Source: Alphaproteobacteria bacterium (GTDB lineage Bacteria > Pseudomonadota > Alphaproteobacteria > SHVP01). Taken from it: a stretch of 56,768 bases of DNA. How positions within the stretch are numbered: position 1 is the stretch's first letter; each line of letters starts with the position of its first letter. Below, one piece after another: positions 8,580 to 17,396 of this stretch. The position numbers and the translations under genes are program-made. The stretch is from positions 1 through 56,768 of the forward strand of contig SHVP01000003.1 of the NCBI GenBank assembly GCA_009694165.1, written 5' to 3'. Under the pieces are notes generated by a model. The model was not told the DNA's origin. It was given only the letters and a program-made list of their open reading frames with translations, and ran no database searches.

Positions 8580-9781
8580 CGGAAAGCAGGCTGTCGCAGT
8601 CGAGTGCAGTGCGGCTCGTCCTGCTTGCCGCGCTCACCATGATCGCGCCGTTGACCGTCGACATGTACCTGCCGACCTTTCCGACGATCGCGACGGCCCT
8701 TCAGGCCGACCCGGCCCTCGTGCAGGTGACGCTCAGCGTCTTCATGGTCGGATTTGCCGCCGGCCAGTTGAGCTACGGCCCATTCTCCGACCGCTTCGGT
8801 CGCAAGCCACCGCTCGCGTTCGGCATGGTGCTGTTTGCCGTCGCCTGCGTCGGTGCCGCTACGGCCGAATCGATCGAGACCCTTATCGTTTGGCGTTTCT
8901 TGCAGGGTGTCGGTGGCGCCGCTGGCCCGGTGCTGGCCCGCGCCATAGCCCGTGATCTATTTGGACGCGAGAAAGCAGCCAGCGCGTTGTCGTTGATGAC
9001 CTTGATCATGGGTCTGGCGCCGATGCTGGCGCCGTTCACCGGCGGAGTCATCCTGGAAGCGTGGGGATGGCGGGCTGTCTTCATCGTCCTCGCGACCTTC
9101 GGCAGCGTCGCCTGGGCCTGCAGCGCGCTGGTCCTACCCGAATCGCTCGCCCTCTCCGCGCGGACCGCGATGGGACCGGCCATGGTCCTCAAGGCCTTCA
9201 CCAGCCTGCTCCGCAATCGCCGCTTCTTGGGCTATGCCCTTTGCGCCGGCTGCAGTTCGGCCGCTCTGTTCGCCTATATCACCAGCTCGCCGTTCGTCTT
9301 CATGGGCTATTTCGGTGTCGAGCCGCTGACCTACACCTACCTGTTCGGAACCAACGTGATCGGCTTCATGCTCGGCGCCCTGGTGAATAGCATTCTCGTC
9401 CGCCGCCTCGGCGTCGACCGGCTGCTGCTGGTCAGCACGACCGTGGCTGGCGCAATGGGAGCGATTCTGTTTCTGACGAAACATTTGTTCGATCCCGGTC
9501 TGGTCGGCTTCATGATCGCGCTGTTCCTGTTCATGCCGTCGATCAGCATGACCAATGCCAACGCGACGGCGGGCGGACTGTCGGAATCGCCCACCATGAT
9601 CGGTTCGGCCTCCTCGCTGCTCGGTGGATTGTCGTTCCTGATGGGCGCCAGTTCCGGCGCCCTCGCCGGTCTTCTGCACGACGGCACGAACACGGCTCTC
9701 GTCACGGTGGTGGGCATCGCCGGGTTGGCGAGTGCGGCGTGCCGATGGTTCCTGATCGGGCCGACGACCCGCCGCGTCTGA
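8576..9781 (+). CDS. Bcr/CflA-type MFS drug-efflux transporter (second of tandem pair)
   Basis: This 401-residue MFS protein is a clear paralogue of the gene just upstream. It has the same VDMYLPTFPTI segment at about 28-38 and the loop signature GPFSDRFGRK at 68-77. A LQGVGGAAGPVLARAIARDLFG stretch corresponds to the Bcr motif C region. It is expected to be an inner-membrane proton-driven exporter. The 4-bp ATGA overlap with the first gene indicates an operon formed by tandem duplication. It ends 1 bp before the convergent glnD stop codon. A heterodimer is not expected for this family, so two different substrate ranges seem more likely. Confidence 0.9.
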   Translation: MTESRLSQSSAVRLVLLAALTMIAPLTVDMYLPTFPTIATALQADPALVQVTLSVFMVGFAAGQLSYGPFSDRFGRKPPLAFGMVLFAVACVGAATAESIETLIVWRFLQGVGGAAGPVLARAIARDLFGREKAASALSLMTLIMGLAPMLAPFTGGVILEAWGWRAVFIVLATFGSVAWACSALVLPESLALSARTAMGPAMVLKAFTSLLRNRRFLGYALCAGCSSAALFAYITSSPFVFMGYFGVEPLTYTYLFGTNVIGFMLGALVNSILVRRLGVDRLLLVSTTVAGAMGAILFLTKHLFDPGLVGFMIALFLFMPSISMTNANATAGGLSESPTMIGSASSLLGGLSFLMGASSGALAGLLHDGTNTALVTVVGIAGLASAACRWFLIGPTTRRV

Positions 9782-9782
9782 G

Positions 9783-12545
9783 TCACTCCGCGGCGGTCGC
9801 CGCGCGGGCCGCCGGGTGGCCCTTGGTCAGCACCTCCAGCAGTCGGCTGCGAACGCGCTCGAGTTTGCCCTCGTGGGTGATCTTGAGGCCGAAGATGTCC
9901 TTGACGTAGAACACGTCGACCGCGCGCTCACCGAAGGTCGTGATGTGGGCACTGGCGATTGTCAGTCCCAGATCACTCAGCGCCCGGGTCAGATCGTAGA
10001 GCAGCCCGGTTCGATCGCGGGCGTTCACCTCGATTACGGTATGAACGTTGCTTGCGTTGTTGTCGACCAGCACCCTGGGCGCTACGGTGAACACCTGAGT
10101 CCGGGTCGGCCAGGCGGTCTGATCGTGCAGCGCCTGTTGCAAGCGCAGCCGGCCGGCCAGCGCCAGCGCGATGTTTCGCTGCAGGCGCCCGATGCGCTCG
10201 GGGCCATCAAAGGGCAACCGGTCCTCGCCCTGCAGCCAGAAGGTGTCGATCGCCATCCCGTCCGCGGTCGTATGAATCCGGGCGTCGACGATGTTGGCGC
10301 CGGAGGCCGCAATCGCCCCGGCCAGGCGGGCGAAGAGGCCGGGATGGTCGGCGGTGAACACGGTAAACTCGGTGACCGCGCGAAATGCGTCGGCGCTATG
10401 GTCCATGAACAGCGCCGCCTGATCCTCCCCGGCCCGGCGCATCAGACGCGCGTGGCGTACCTGGGTGGCCAGGTCGGTCGCCGTCCAGTAGCGGCGATAG
10501 AAACGCTCGACATGGCGGGCAACCGCCTCATCGTCCCAATCCGACAGTGTCTGGCGCAGCGCCGTCTCGACAGCGGCGATGCGGGCCGCCGCCGAGGTCG
10601 CGTCGGTGCCGCCGGAAAGCGACTCCGCCGTGGCGTAATAGAGATCCCGCAGCAATTCACCCTTCCAGCCATTCCAGCGGCCAGGACCAACGGCGCGGAT
10701 ATCAGCCACGGTGAGCACGAGCAACAGGCGCAGACGCTCCGGGCTCTGCACCAGCTCCTTGAAGTCGGCGATCGTCTTCGGATCGTGGATGTCGCGTTTG
10801 AACGCGGTGTGGCTCATGGCCAGGTGGTGGCGGACCAGCCAAGCCACGGCCTCGGTCTCCTCGGCCGATAATCCGAGCCGCGGGCACAGCGAGTCGGCGA
10901 CCTCTGAACCGATCGTCGAGTGGTCGCCGCCGCGCCCCTTGGCGATGTCGTGCAGCAGGACGGCCAAGTACAAGACGCGGCGCGACAGCACCTGATGGAC
11001 GATTTCGGTCGCCAGGGGGTGATCGTCCTTAAGCGCGCCGTTCTCGATCCGGCTGAGAATGCCGATTGCTCGGATGGTGTGCTCGTCGACCGTATAGACG
11101 TGATACATGTCGTGCTGCATCTGAGCGACGACCCGGCCGAAGTCGGGCACGAATCGGCCGAGGACGCCGGCTTCGTTCATCCGTCGTAGCGCCGTTTCCG
11201 GATTTTTTTTCGACGTCAACATCTCTAGGAACAGGCCATTGGCGACCGGATCGCGGCGCACCCGATCGATGTGGCGGAGGTTGCGGGTAACGAGCTGCAG
11301 CGCATGCGGATGAATGTCGCGGTCGTACTCCTGGGCGGTGCGGAACAGCGCGATCATCCTGACCGGATCGGCGGCGAAGTGGTCGTCGCGCACGACGCTG
11401 AGGCGGCCGCCCTCGTCGACGAAGCCATCGATGTCGCGGCGGAACAGCCCGAGGCGCGTCAAGGCCAGGCGCGGCTTGCGCCGCTGCTGGTCCTCAATCG
11501 CCGCGCAGAAAATGCGCGTCAGATCGCCGACATTCTTGGCGACCAGAAAGTAGTGCTTCATGAAGCGCTCGACCACGCTGGTGCGGCCGCGCTCGCGGTA
11601 GCGCAGAAGCCGACTGATCTCCGGCTGCAGATCGAAAGTCAGCCGCTCCTCCGGACGACGTGCGAGGTAGTGCAGATGAAAGCGCACCGTCCACAGGAAG
11701 GCCTCGGAGCGGCGAAAGCGCCGCAGTTCAGCCGTGGTAAGGACGCCGTTGTCGACCAAATGGTCGACGCTCGCCACGCCGTACAAATACTTGCCGATCC
11801 AGAACAGCGTATGCAGATCGCGCAATCCCCCTTTGCCGTCCTTGACGTTGGGCTCAACCAGATAGCGCGAGTCGCCGAGCCGTTTGTGGCGGGCGTCGCG
11901 TTCGGCCAGCTTCGCCTCGACGAACGCACTGCCGCTCCCCTGAACGACATCGACTTGGAAACGGTACCGGAGTTGGTCGTAAAGCTCCTGATCGCCCCAG
12001 ACAAAACGCGCTTCGAGAATCGACGTCCGGATGCTGACATCGGATTTGGCCAAGCGCAGGCATCCATCGACCGAGCGGATGGCCTGACCGACCTTCAGCC
12101 CGACATCCCACAGGATGTAGAGCATGTATTCGATGACCTGTTCGCCCCATGGCGCCAGCTTGTAAGGGTGCAGGAACAAGAGATCGATGTCCGAATAGGG
12201 AGCCATCTCGCCGCGGCCATAGCCGCCGACCGCGACGACCGATAGTCGCTCGCCCTCGGTCGGATTGGTCACGCGGTAGACATGCCGCGTCGCAAAGTCG
12301 TAGAGGGCGCGCAACAACTGATCGACAAGGAAGGCGGTGTCGCGCGCCGCATCGGGCCCGGGCCGCCCGCTCTCGAAGCGTCGCCTGATTTCGTCGCGAC
12401 CCTTCTTCAGCGCCTCGTCGAACAGTTGCAGCACGTCGGGGCGCGCCGCAGCCGACCGCACATCGCGGTCCGCGGCCAAGGCGTCGAGTGCGGCCAGCAG
12501 ACGGCGACGCGAGACGATGGCGCGGCGCGACGAGGCGGAATCCAT
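9783..12545 (-). CDS. glnD: [protein-PII] uridylyltransferase / uridylyl-removing enzyme
   Basis: This 920-residue bifunctional nitrogen sensor uridylylates PII under nitrogen limitation and removes UMP when glutamine is high. Domains in order: a nucleotidyltransferase with GGYGRGE at 107-113 and the metal aspartates of SDIDL at 118-122; a linker/NTPase-associated region with EPNVKDGKGGLRDLHTL; an HD hydrolase domain with LLHDIAKGRGGDH at 530-542; and two C-terminal ACT domains at about 727-800 (TADHPGLFARLAG) and 836-910 (NARDRTGLLYDLTRALSD). The ATG at 12545 gives a normal length. An in-frame ATG at 12668 would overlap the divergent permease gene and adds 41 residues unlike the family. Confidence 0.97.
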   Translation of the reverse strand: MDSASSRRAIVSRRRLLAALDALAADRDVRSAAARPDVLQLFDEALKKGRDEIRRRFESGRPGPDAARDTAFLVDQLLRALYDFATRHVYRVTNPTEGERLSVVAVGGYGRGEMAPYSDIDLLFLHPYKLAPWGEQVIEYMLYILWDVGLKVGQAIRSVDGCLRLAKSDVSIRTSILEARFVWGDQELYDQLRYRFQVDVVQGSGSAFVEAKLAERDARHKRLGDSRYLVEPNVKDGKGGLRDLHTLFWIGKYLYGVASVDHLVDNGVLTTAELRRFRRSEAFLWTVRFHLHYLARRPEERLTFDLQPEISRLLRYRERGRTSVVERFMKHYFLVAKNVGDLTRIFCAAIEDQQRRKPRLALTRLGLFRRDIDGFVDEGGRLSVVRDDHFAADPVRMIALFRTAQEYDRDIHPHALQLVTRNLRHIDRVRRDPVANGLFLEMLTSKKNPETALRRMNEAGVLGRFVPDFGRVVAQMQHDMYHVYTVDEHTIRAIGILSRIENGALKDDHPLATEIVHQVLSRRVLYLAVLLHDIAKGRGGDHSTIGSEVADSLCPRLGLSAEETEAVAWLVRHHLAMSHTAFKRDIHDPKTIADFKELVQSPERLRLLLVLTVADIRAVGPGRWNGWKGELLRDLYYATAESLSGGTDATSAAARIAAVETALRQTLSDWDDEAVARHVERFYRRYWTATDLATQVRHARLMRRAGEDQAALFMDHSADAFRAVTEFTVFTADHPGLFARLAGAIAASGANIVDARIHTTADGMAIDTFWLQGEDRLPFDGPERIGRLQRNIALALAGRLRLQQALHDQTAWPTRTQVFTVAPRVLVDNNASNVHTVIEVNARDRTGLLYDLTRALSDLGLTIASAHITTFGERAVDVFYVKDIFGLKITHEGKLERVRSRLLEVLTKGHPAARAATAAE

Positions 12546-12666
12546 GGCCTTTAACTGCCCCTTCTCTTCGATGCTGGCAAGACGGCATGACGGGACGGCC
12601 CGTTTGCCTAGCGGATCGGCGGCCGCTACCGTGGCCAGGTCCCTTCCGGGCAAAAGGTCAGCCGTC

Positions 12667-13596
12667 ATGCCGCAATCGTCGTCCCGTGTGCTTCCGCTCG
12701 TCTTGCTCGTCGGCGGCGGCATCGTTTACGGCAGCGTGTTCTCCGCCAACAAGATTGCTATCGAGGCAGGCTTTCCGTTCATCGCCTACACCTTTTGGCA
12801 GGCCTTGTTGGCGGGTCTCTCCCTCCTGGTCATCGGGGCCGCCACCAAGAGCCTGCCCCAAATCAGCGGTCCCCATCTCCGGCAGTACGCCGTCACTGCC
12901 TTGTTCGGCTACATCGTACCGTTTGCCGTTTTCGCCTTCGTCGCCAACAAAGTGCCCCCACTCATTCTGACGCTGCTGCTGGCGCTGGCGCCGACGCTCA
13001 CCTACGTTTTCGCGTTCCTGTTGCGGCTCGAGCGATTCCGTCTGATGTCCGTTCTCGGCGTCGTTTTTGGGTTTATCGGCATCCTGCTGATCGTCCTGCC
13101 CGAAGGCGGCCTGCCGTCGCGGGAAACGGCGGGCTGGGTCGTGTTGGCGCTGCTGGCGCCGCTGGGATTCGCCGCCAATAACGTCGCGGTCGCCGTTCTG
13201 CGGCCGCCGGCCAGCACGTCGATCGGGTTGTCGGTCGGTGTCCTGCTGGTGGCGGCGGCGGTCATGTTCGTCGTGATGCTGGCATGGGACGGGTTCGTCG
13301 GCTTGTGGACGCTGCCCGCCGACGCCGTGTGGGGCGTGATTTGGGCCGCCGTCGTCAACGGCGTGACGTTCTGGTTCCTATTCGAAATCATCCGCCTCGC
13401 GGGCCCGGTGTTCTTCTCGCAGTTCAACTATGTCAGCGTCGGGGCCGGATTCTTGTGGGCTCTGATTCTGTTTCAACAGTTGCCCGGCATCTGGGTATGG
13501 GCGGCGCTGATCGCGATGGTCGTAGGCTTGGTCCTAGCTACCCGCGGGACCAACCAGTCGATCAAGGAAAGTGCACCCGCTCCTAGCGACGCGTAG
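12667..13596 (+). CDS. EamA/DMT-family transporter
   Basis: This 309-residue protein has ten predicted membrane helices in two EamA repeats, the drug/metabolite transporter layout. Recognisable parts are GGGIVYGSVFSANKIAI at the first helix and the repeat-end segments VLGVVFGFIGILLIVLPEGG and LFQQLPGIWVWAALIAMVVG. It starts at the ATG at 12667, 121 bp from the glnD start and divergent from it. Its 3' end overlaps the convergent EamA gene by 14 bp (13583-13596). Its motif in helices 3-4 (ANKVPPLILTLLLALAP) differs from the TTT-type motif of the four neighbours, so it is a more distant paralogue. The substrate is unknown. Confidence 0.85.
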   Translation: MPQSSSRVLPLVLLVGGGIVYGSVFSANKIAIEAGFPFIAYTFWQALLAGLSLLVIGAATKSLPQISGPHLRQYAVTALFGYIVPFAVFAFVANKVPPLILTLLLALAPTLTYVFAFLLRLERFRLMSVLGVVFGFIGILLIVLPEGGLPSRETAGWVVLALLAPLGFAANNVAVAVLRPPASTSIGLSVGVLLVAAAVMFVVMLAWDGFVGLWTLPADAVWGVIWAAVVNGVTFWFLFEIIRLAGPVFFSQFNYVSVGAGFLWALILFQQLPGIWVWAALIAMVVGLVLATRGTNQSIKESAPAPSDA

Positions 13597-14470
13597 CGAG
13601 ATAGACGCCGAGGAAGATACCGGCGATGCCGAGGGCGTGGTAGGCGTGGACCGACTCGCCTAGAAGGACGATCGCTCCCAGGATGCCCCAGATGGGCGTC
13701 AGATATTGAAACTGGCCACCGACGCCGGCGCCGAGCAGTTGGACGCCGCGATTCCAGAACACGTAGGCCAACAGCGAGGGAAATACGCCGACATAGCCGA
13801 TCGCCGCTAGCGTGGGCAGGGTGGGTGTGAAGCCGCGCCCCATCGCGATCTCGACGGCATAGGCCAGACCCACGACGACGACGCCGACCAAGAACGTGAC
13901 AAAGATGAGCGCCAGCGGAGCGAGAGCGGCAGGCCGATAGCGTAACAACGCGGTGTAGAAGGCCCAAGACAGCACGGCGGGGATCATCAGGAGATCCCCC
14001 TCGGTCACCGCGAGGTCGAGCAGCGTGCCGATGTCGCCCTTGGCAACGATCACGGCCACGCCAAGAAACGACAGTGCCATGCCGACGACGACGCGCAGAT
14101 TCACGCGCTCACCGGTAACCATCCAGGCCGCGAGGATCATGAATGCCGGCGTGACCGCGTTGAACAACGACACGTTGACGACCGTGGTGGTCGTCACCGC
14201 GACGTTAAGGAACGTGTTGAAGCTGGCGACACCGAGGACCCCGAGCAACACCAAGATCTTCCAGTGCCGGCGGATGAGGGCGGCCTGAGCCCGAACATGG
14301 GGCCAGGCGAACGGCGTTACCAGCACCAGCGCCGTGGCCCACCGCCAGAAGGACAGCGCCATCGGCGGCATCTCTGCCACGGCAGCCCGGGCGACGATAT
14401 TGTTGCCGGCCCAAAACAGCGTGGCCAGAATCAGCAGCAGATAGGGCGAATCGCGAAGGCGGCGAATCAT
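13583..14470 (-). CDS. EamA/DMT-family transporter (fourth in four-gene tandem array)
   Basis: This 295-residue protein with ten predicted helices is the last gene of a minus-strand array of four EamA paralogues. The start is FWAGNNIVARAAVAEMPPMAL and the array's shared motif appears as AVTTTTVVNVSLFNAVTPAF. A GERVNL loop and the terminal AGIFLGVYLATRR are shared with its neighbours. Its ATG overlaps the preceding stop by 4 bp (14467-14470, ATGA). It is the most diverged of the four at the shared motif. Amino-acid or metabolite export is the usual guess for the family, but no substrate can be assigned. Confidence 0.87.
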   Translation of the reverse strand: MIRRLRDSPYLLLILATLFWAGNNIVARAAVAEMPPMALSFWRWATALVLVTPFAWPHVRAQAALIRRHWKILVLLGVLGVASFNTFLNVAVTTTTVVNVSLFNAVTPAFMILAAWMVTGERVNLRVVVGMALSFLGVAVIVAKGDIGTLLDLAVTEGDLLMIPAVLSWAFYTALLRYRPAALAPLALIFVTFLVGVVVVGLAYAVEIAMGRGFTPTLPTLAAIGYVGVFPSLLAYVFWNRGVQLLGAGVGGQFQYLTPIWGILGAIVLLGESVHAYHALGIAGIFLGVYLATRR

Positions 14471-15411
14471 CTAGGCGCGTGCTCGTGCCGTCGCGAGATA
14501 GACGCCGCCGGGCGCGTCGCCAGATAGATGCCGACAAGAATGAGTAACGCGCCGGCGTGGTAGAACTCGAGCGGCTCGCCCAGCAGCACCAATGCCCAGG
14601 CACCACTGAAGAGCGGGCCGAAATAGGTAAACTGGCTCGCGGTCGCCGGACCCACCTGGGCAACACCGTGCTGCCACAGGGCATAGCCGATTACCGAAGG
14701 AAAGATACCGACATAGACGATGGCGAGAACGCTCGTCGGCGAGAACACTGTTCTTTGGCCCAAGGAGAGCTCCCACAGAAACGGGGGAATCAACAGAATG
14801 AATCCGATCGTCGCGATCGCCAGCAAAAGGCCGACGGGATTGGTGCCGGGCGGCATGCGACCGAGCAACACCGAGTACAGGCCCCAGGCCAGCACGGCGA
14901 GCAGGACAAAACCATCACCGCGGTGGAAATCAAAGGCGCTCAACACGGAAAAATCGCCCCGGCACACGATCACGACCACCCCCAGCAAGCCGACGACCAT
15001 GCCAACGAGAGTGGGCCACCGGACGCGGTCGCGGCTCAAAAGAAAAACCAGTGCGACGGTCACGATCGGCATACCGGCCAGTTCGAGTGAGGCGTTGAGC
15101 GCCGTCGTCGTCTGCAAGCCGAGGAACAGGAAGGCATGGTGCGCCGCGCAGGCGGTTGCACCCATGCCGAGCAGCAGCGGCCAATGGCGCATCAGGATAT
15201 AGCGTTGCCGCAGCAGCGGCCGGATGCCGAGCGGTAGAAGGACGACGACCGCCACCGTCCACCGCCCGAAGGCAAAAGCAATCGGCGGAATGTCCCCGAC
15301 CGACCCGCGGCCAGCGACGAGCGTACCGGAGCCGACCAGCATACTCAGCATCAGGATCGCATAGGGATGGGACAGCCGATCCAGTGCGGTGCGTGAGGCA
15401 GGCACGGTCAC
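14467..15411 (-). CDS. EamA/DMT-family transporter (third in four-gene tandem array)
   Basis: This 314-residue protein has ten predicted membrane helices. It shares with the adjacent genes the LGLQTTTALNASLELAGMP motif, a G-D-F region after helix 5, and VGIYLATRPA at the end of the last helix. The first codon is taken as the GTG at 15411, which overlaps the upstream stop as GTGA; a second in-frame GTG lies two codons later. The open frame continues further upstream into the neighbouring gene, but only as an out-of-frame shadow. Its 3' end is coupled to the next paralogue by ATGA. Confidence 0.86.
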   Translation of the reverse strand: MTVPASRTALDRLSHPYAILMLSMLVGSGTLVAGRGSVGDIPPIAFAFGRWTVAVVVLLPLGIRPLLRQRYILMRHWPLLLGMGATACAAHHAFLFLGLQTTTALNASLELAGMPIVTVALVFLLSRDRVRWPTLVGMVVGLLGVVVIVCRGDFSVLSAFDFHRGDGFVLLAVLAWGLYSVLLGRMPPGTNPVGLLLAIATIGFILLIPPFLWELSLGQRTVFSPTSVLAIVYVGIFPSVIGYALWQHGVAQVGPATASQFTYFGPLFSGAWALVLLGEPLEFYHAGALLILVGIYLATRPAASISRRHEHAPR

Positions 15412-16349
15412 AACGTGGCCACCCCGCTGGTTGGCAGCGGCACCGACCGGCGGCGCGTCGTCAGGAAGATACCGGCGAAGATCAGGGCGAAAGACACGGC
15501 ATGGTAGAGGCGAAGTTCCTCGCCGAGAAAAATCACCGCGAGCGACGCCGAATAGATCGGACTGAGATAGGCGAACTGGCTGGCGGTTGTCGCGCCGACG
15601 CTGGCAACGCCGCGGTTCCAGCAGTAATAGGCGCCGACCGAGGCAAAAATTCCCAGGTACAGCACGGCGGCCACGGCATCGACGCTCCACGCGGCCGGGC
15701 GGTCGACGGCGAGTTCGAGGAGAAAAAACGGTAACAGGGCCAGTCCACCGATCACCATCGTCGCCAGCATGAACGCGAACGGGTCCGTCGCCGCGGGAAG
15801 ACGGCGCAGGAAAACGGAAAAGAACGACCAGCCGAGAACCGCGCCAAGGATAAACAGATCGGCCAGGCGAAACGACAATGCCAGCAGAACCGCCGGATCG
15901 CCTTGACTGATCGTCACGACGACGCCGCTCAGGCTGACCAGGATGCCAATGCCCGTCAGCCAACTTGCTCCTTCGCGAAACACGAACCAGGCGATGGCCA
16001 GGCAGAGAACCGGCATCGACGCCGAAATCAGCGACGCGTTAATGGCGGTCGTCGTCTGCAATCCGACATAGACGACGGTGTTGAAGTTGGCGATTCCGAT
16101 GATCGCCATTACGACCATGAATTTCCAATGGTCGAGAAAGAGCTGGCGTTGCCGCAGCAACGCCGGCAGGCCGAGGGGCAGAAGCGCGATGACGGCGATG
16201 ACGATGCGCACGAAGGAGAGAGTGACCGGTGGAATGTCGCCGATGACGGCCCGGCCAATGACGTTGTTCGCCGACCCGATGAGGACCGAGTAGAGCAGGA
16301 AGGAATAGGGCGACAGCAGAAACCCGCGCCAGCGTGGGACGAGCATCAT
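15408..16349 (-). CDS. EamA/DMT-family transporter (second in four-gene tandem array)
   Basis: This 313-residue, ten-helix permease has the array signature VGLQTTTAINASLISASMP between helices 3 and 4 and NNVIGRAVIGDIPPVTL at helix 1-2, both nearly identical in pattern to its neighbours. The ATG at 16349 overlaps the stop of the upstream paralogue by 4 bp (ATGA, 16346-16349). The stop overlaps the next start by 4 bp (GTGA). It should sit in the inner membrane; direction and substrate of transport are unknown. Confidence 0.87.
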   Translation of the reverse strand: MMLVPRWRGFLLSPYSFLLYSVLIGSANNVIGRAVIGDIPPVTLSFVRIVIAVIALLPLGLPALLRQRQLFLDHWKFMVVMAIIGIANFNTVVYVGLQTTTAINASLISASMPVLCLAIAWFVFREGASWLTGIGILVSLSGVVVTISQGDPAVLLALSFRLADLFILGAVLGWSFFSVFLRRLPAATDPFAFMLATMVIGGLALLPFFLLELAVDRPAAWSVDAVAAVLYLGIFASVGAYYCWNRGVASVGATTASQFAYLSPIYSASLAVIFLGEELRLYHAVSFALIFAGIFLTTRRRSVPLPTSGVATL

Positions 16350-17293
16350 CGGCCGGAGCCATTCTCGGTCGGCGCCCGCTCGACCGATGTTGTTTTCCGG
16401 CGCGTGGTCGCGAGATAGATACCGGCAAAGATCAGCGCCACGCCGGCCGCATGGTAGGCGTGCAAATATTCGTCCAGAAAGACCACCGCCATAAGCGCCG
16501 TAAAAACAGGCGCCAGATAGACAAACTGGGTAGCGAGATTCGGACCGACGCTGGCGACGCCCCAGTTATAGAGGCTGAACGACACCGCCGTCGCCATTAC
16601 CCCAACGTAAAGAATGGCGACGACCACTCCGTTTGTCGCGACGAAGGTGCGGCCGTCCGCCAATTCCCACAGGTAAAACGGCGTCACCGCGGCGAGAGCA
16701 ACGAGATCGATCACCAGCATGAATCCGATCGGATGCAGACCCCTCGGTAGTTTGCGCAGCAACACAGCGTAGGAGGCAAAGCCGAGCGTGGCGATGACCA
16801 TGAGAAGATCGCCCGGCACGAAGGCCAGGTGCCACAGGACGGCGAGATCACCGCGGACGACGATCACCATCAGGCCGACGAACCCGAGGGCGACACCGAC
16901 GAGTGTCCGCAGGCCGACCGACTCGCGAAGAAAGACAAGGGTAATGAGGACGACGGCGACCGGCGCCGCGCCGACGATCAGCGACGCGTTGACCGCGGTC
17001 GTTGTCTGGATGCCGAGATAGAGAAACGCGTTGTAGACGCCGATGCCGAGGGCGCCGAGGACCAGGACCAAGCGCCAGTGCCGGCGATAGACCTCACGGT
17101 CGGCCCACAGCGGGGCCAGACCGACAGGCAGGAGCGCCACGCCCGCAGCGACGAAGCGCCAGAAGGTGAGCGCCATCGGCGGCACCTCGGCAATGACCGC
17201 GCGACCGACGACCGGATTGGCGGCGGCGATCGCCATGGCGACGACGAGGACGACGAAGGCCCACGGACGTGGGAGGACTCGGGTAACCGACAT
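16346..17293 (-). CDS. EamA/DMT-family transporter (first in four-gene tandem array)
   Basis: This 315-residue, ten-helix permease is the promoter-proximal member of the array. The N-terminal helix contains AANPVVGRAVIAEVPPMAL and the shared motif is LGIQTTTAVNASLIVGAAP. The ATG at 17293 (MSVTRVLPRPW) was chosen as the shortest start before helix 1. An in-frame ATG at 17326 would add 11 residues, and neither has a convincing ribosome-binding site. It lies 103 bp downstream of the mutS stop on the same strand, so it could be read from the mutS transcript or from its own promoter. Confidence 0.86.
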   Translation of the reverse strand: MSVTRVLPRPWAFVVLVVAMAIAAANPVVGRAVIAEVPPMALTFWRFVAAGVALLPVGLAPLWADREVYRRHWRLVLVLGALGIGVYNAFLYLGIQTTTAVNASLIVGAAPVAVVLITLVFLRESVGLRTLVGVALGFVGLMVIVVRGDLAVLWHLAFVPGDLLMVIATLGFASYAVLLRKLPRGLHPIGFMLVIDLVALAAVTPFYLWELADGRTFVATNGVVVAILYVGVMATAVSFSLYNWGVASVGPNLATQFVYLAPVFTALMAVVFLDEYLHAYHAAGVALIFAGIYLATTRRKTTSVERAPTENGSGR

Positions 17294-17396
17294 GGGGGGA
17301 ATGATGGGCGACAGAGCGTCACCCATCCTAGGTGGCGCCCGCCAGGGGGAGCAAGCCGTGCCCGTGCAAGCGGGCCATGCACTCCCCTCAACCCCC

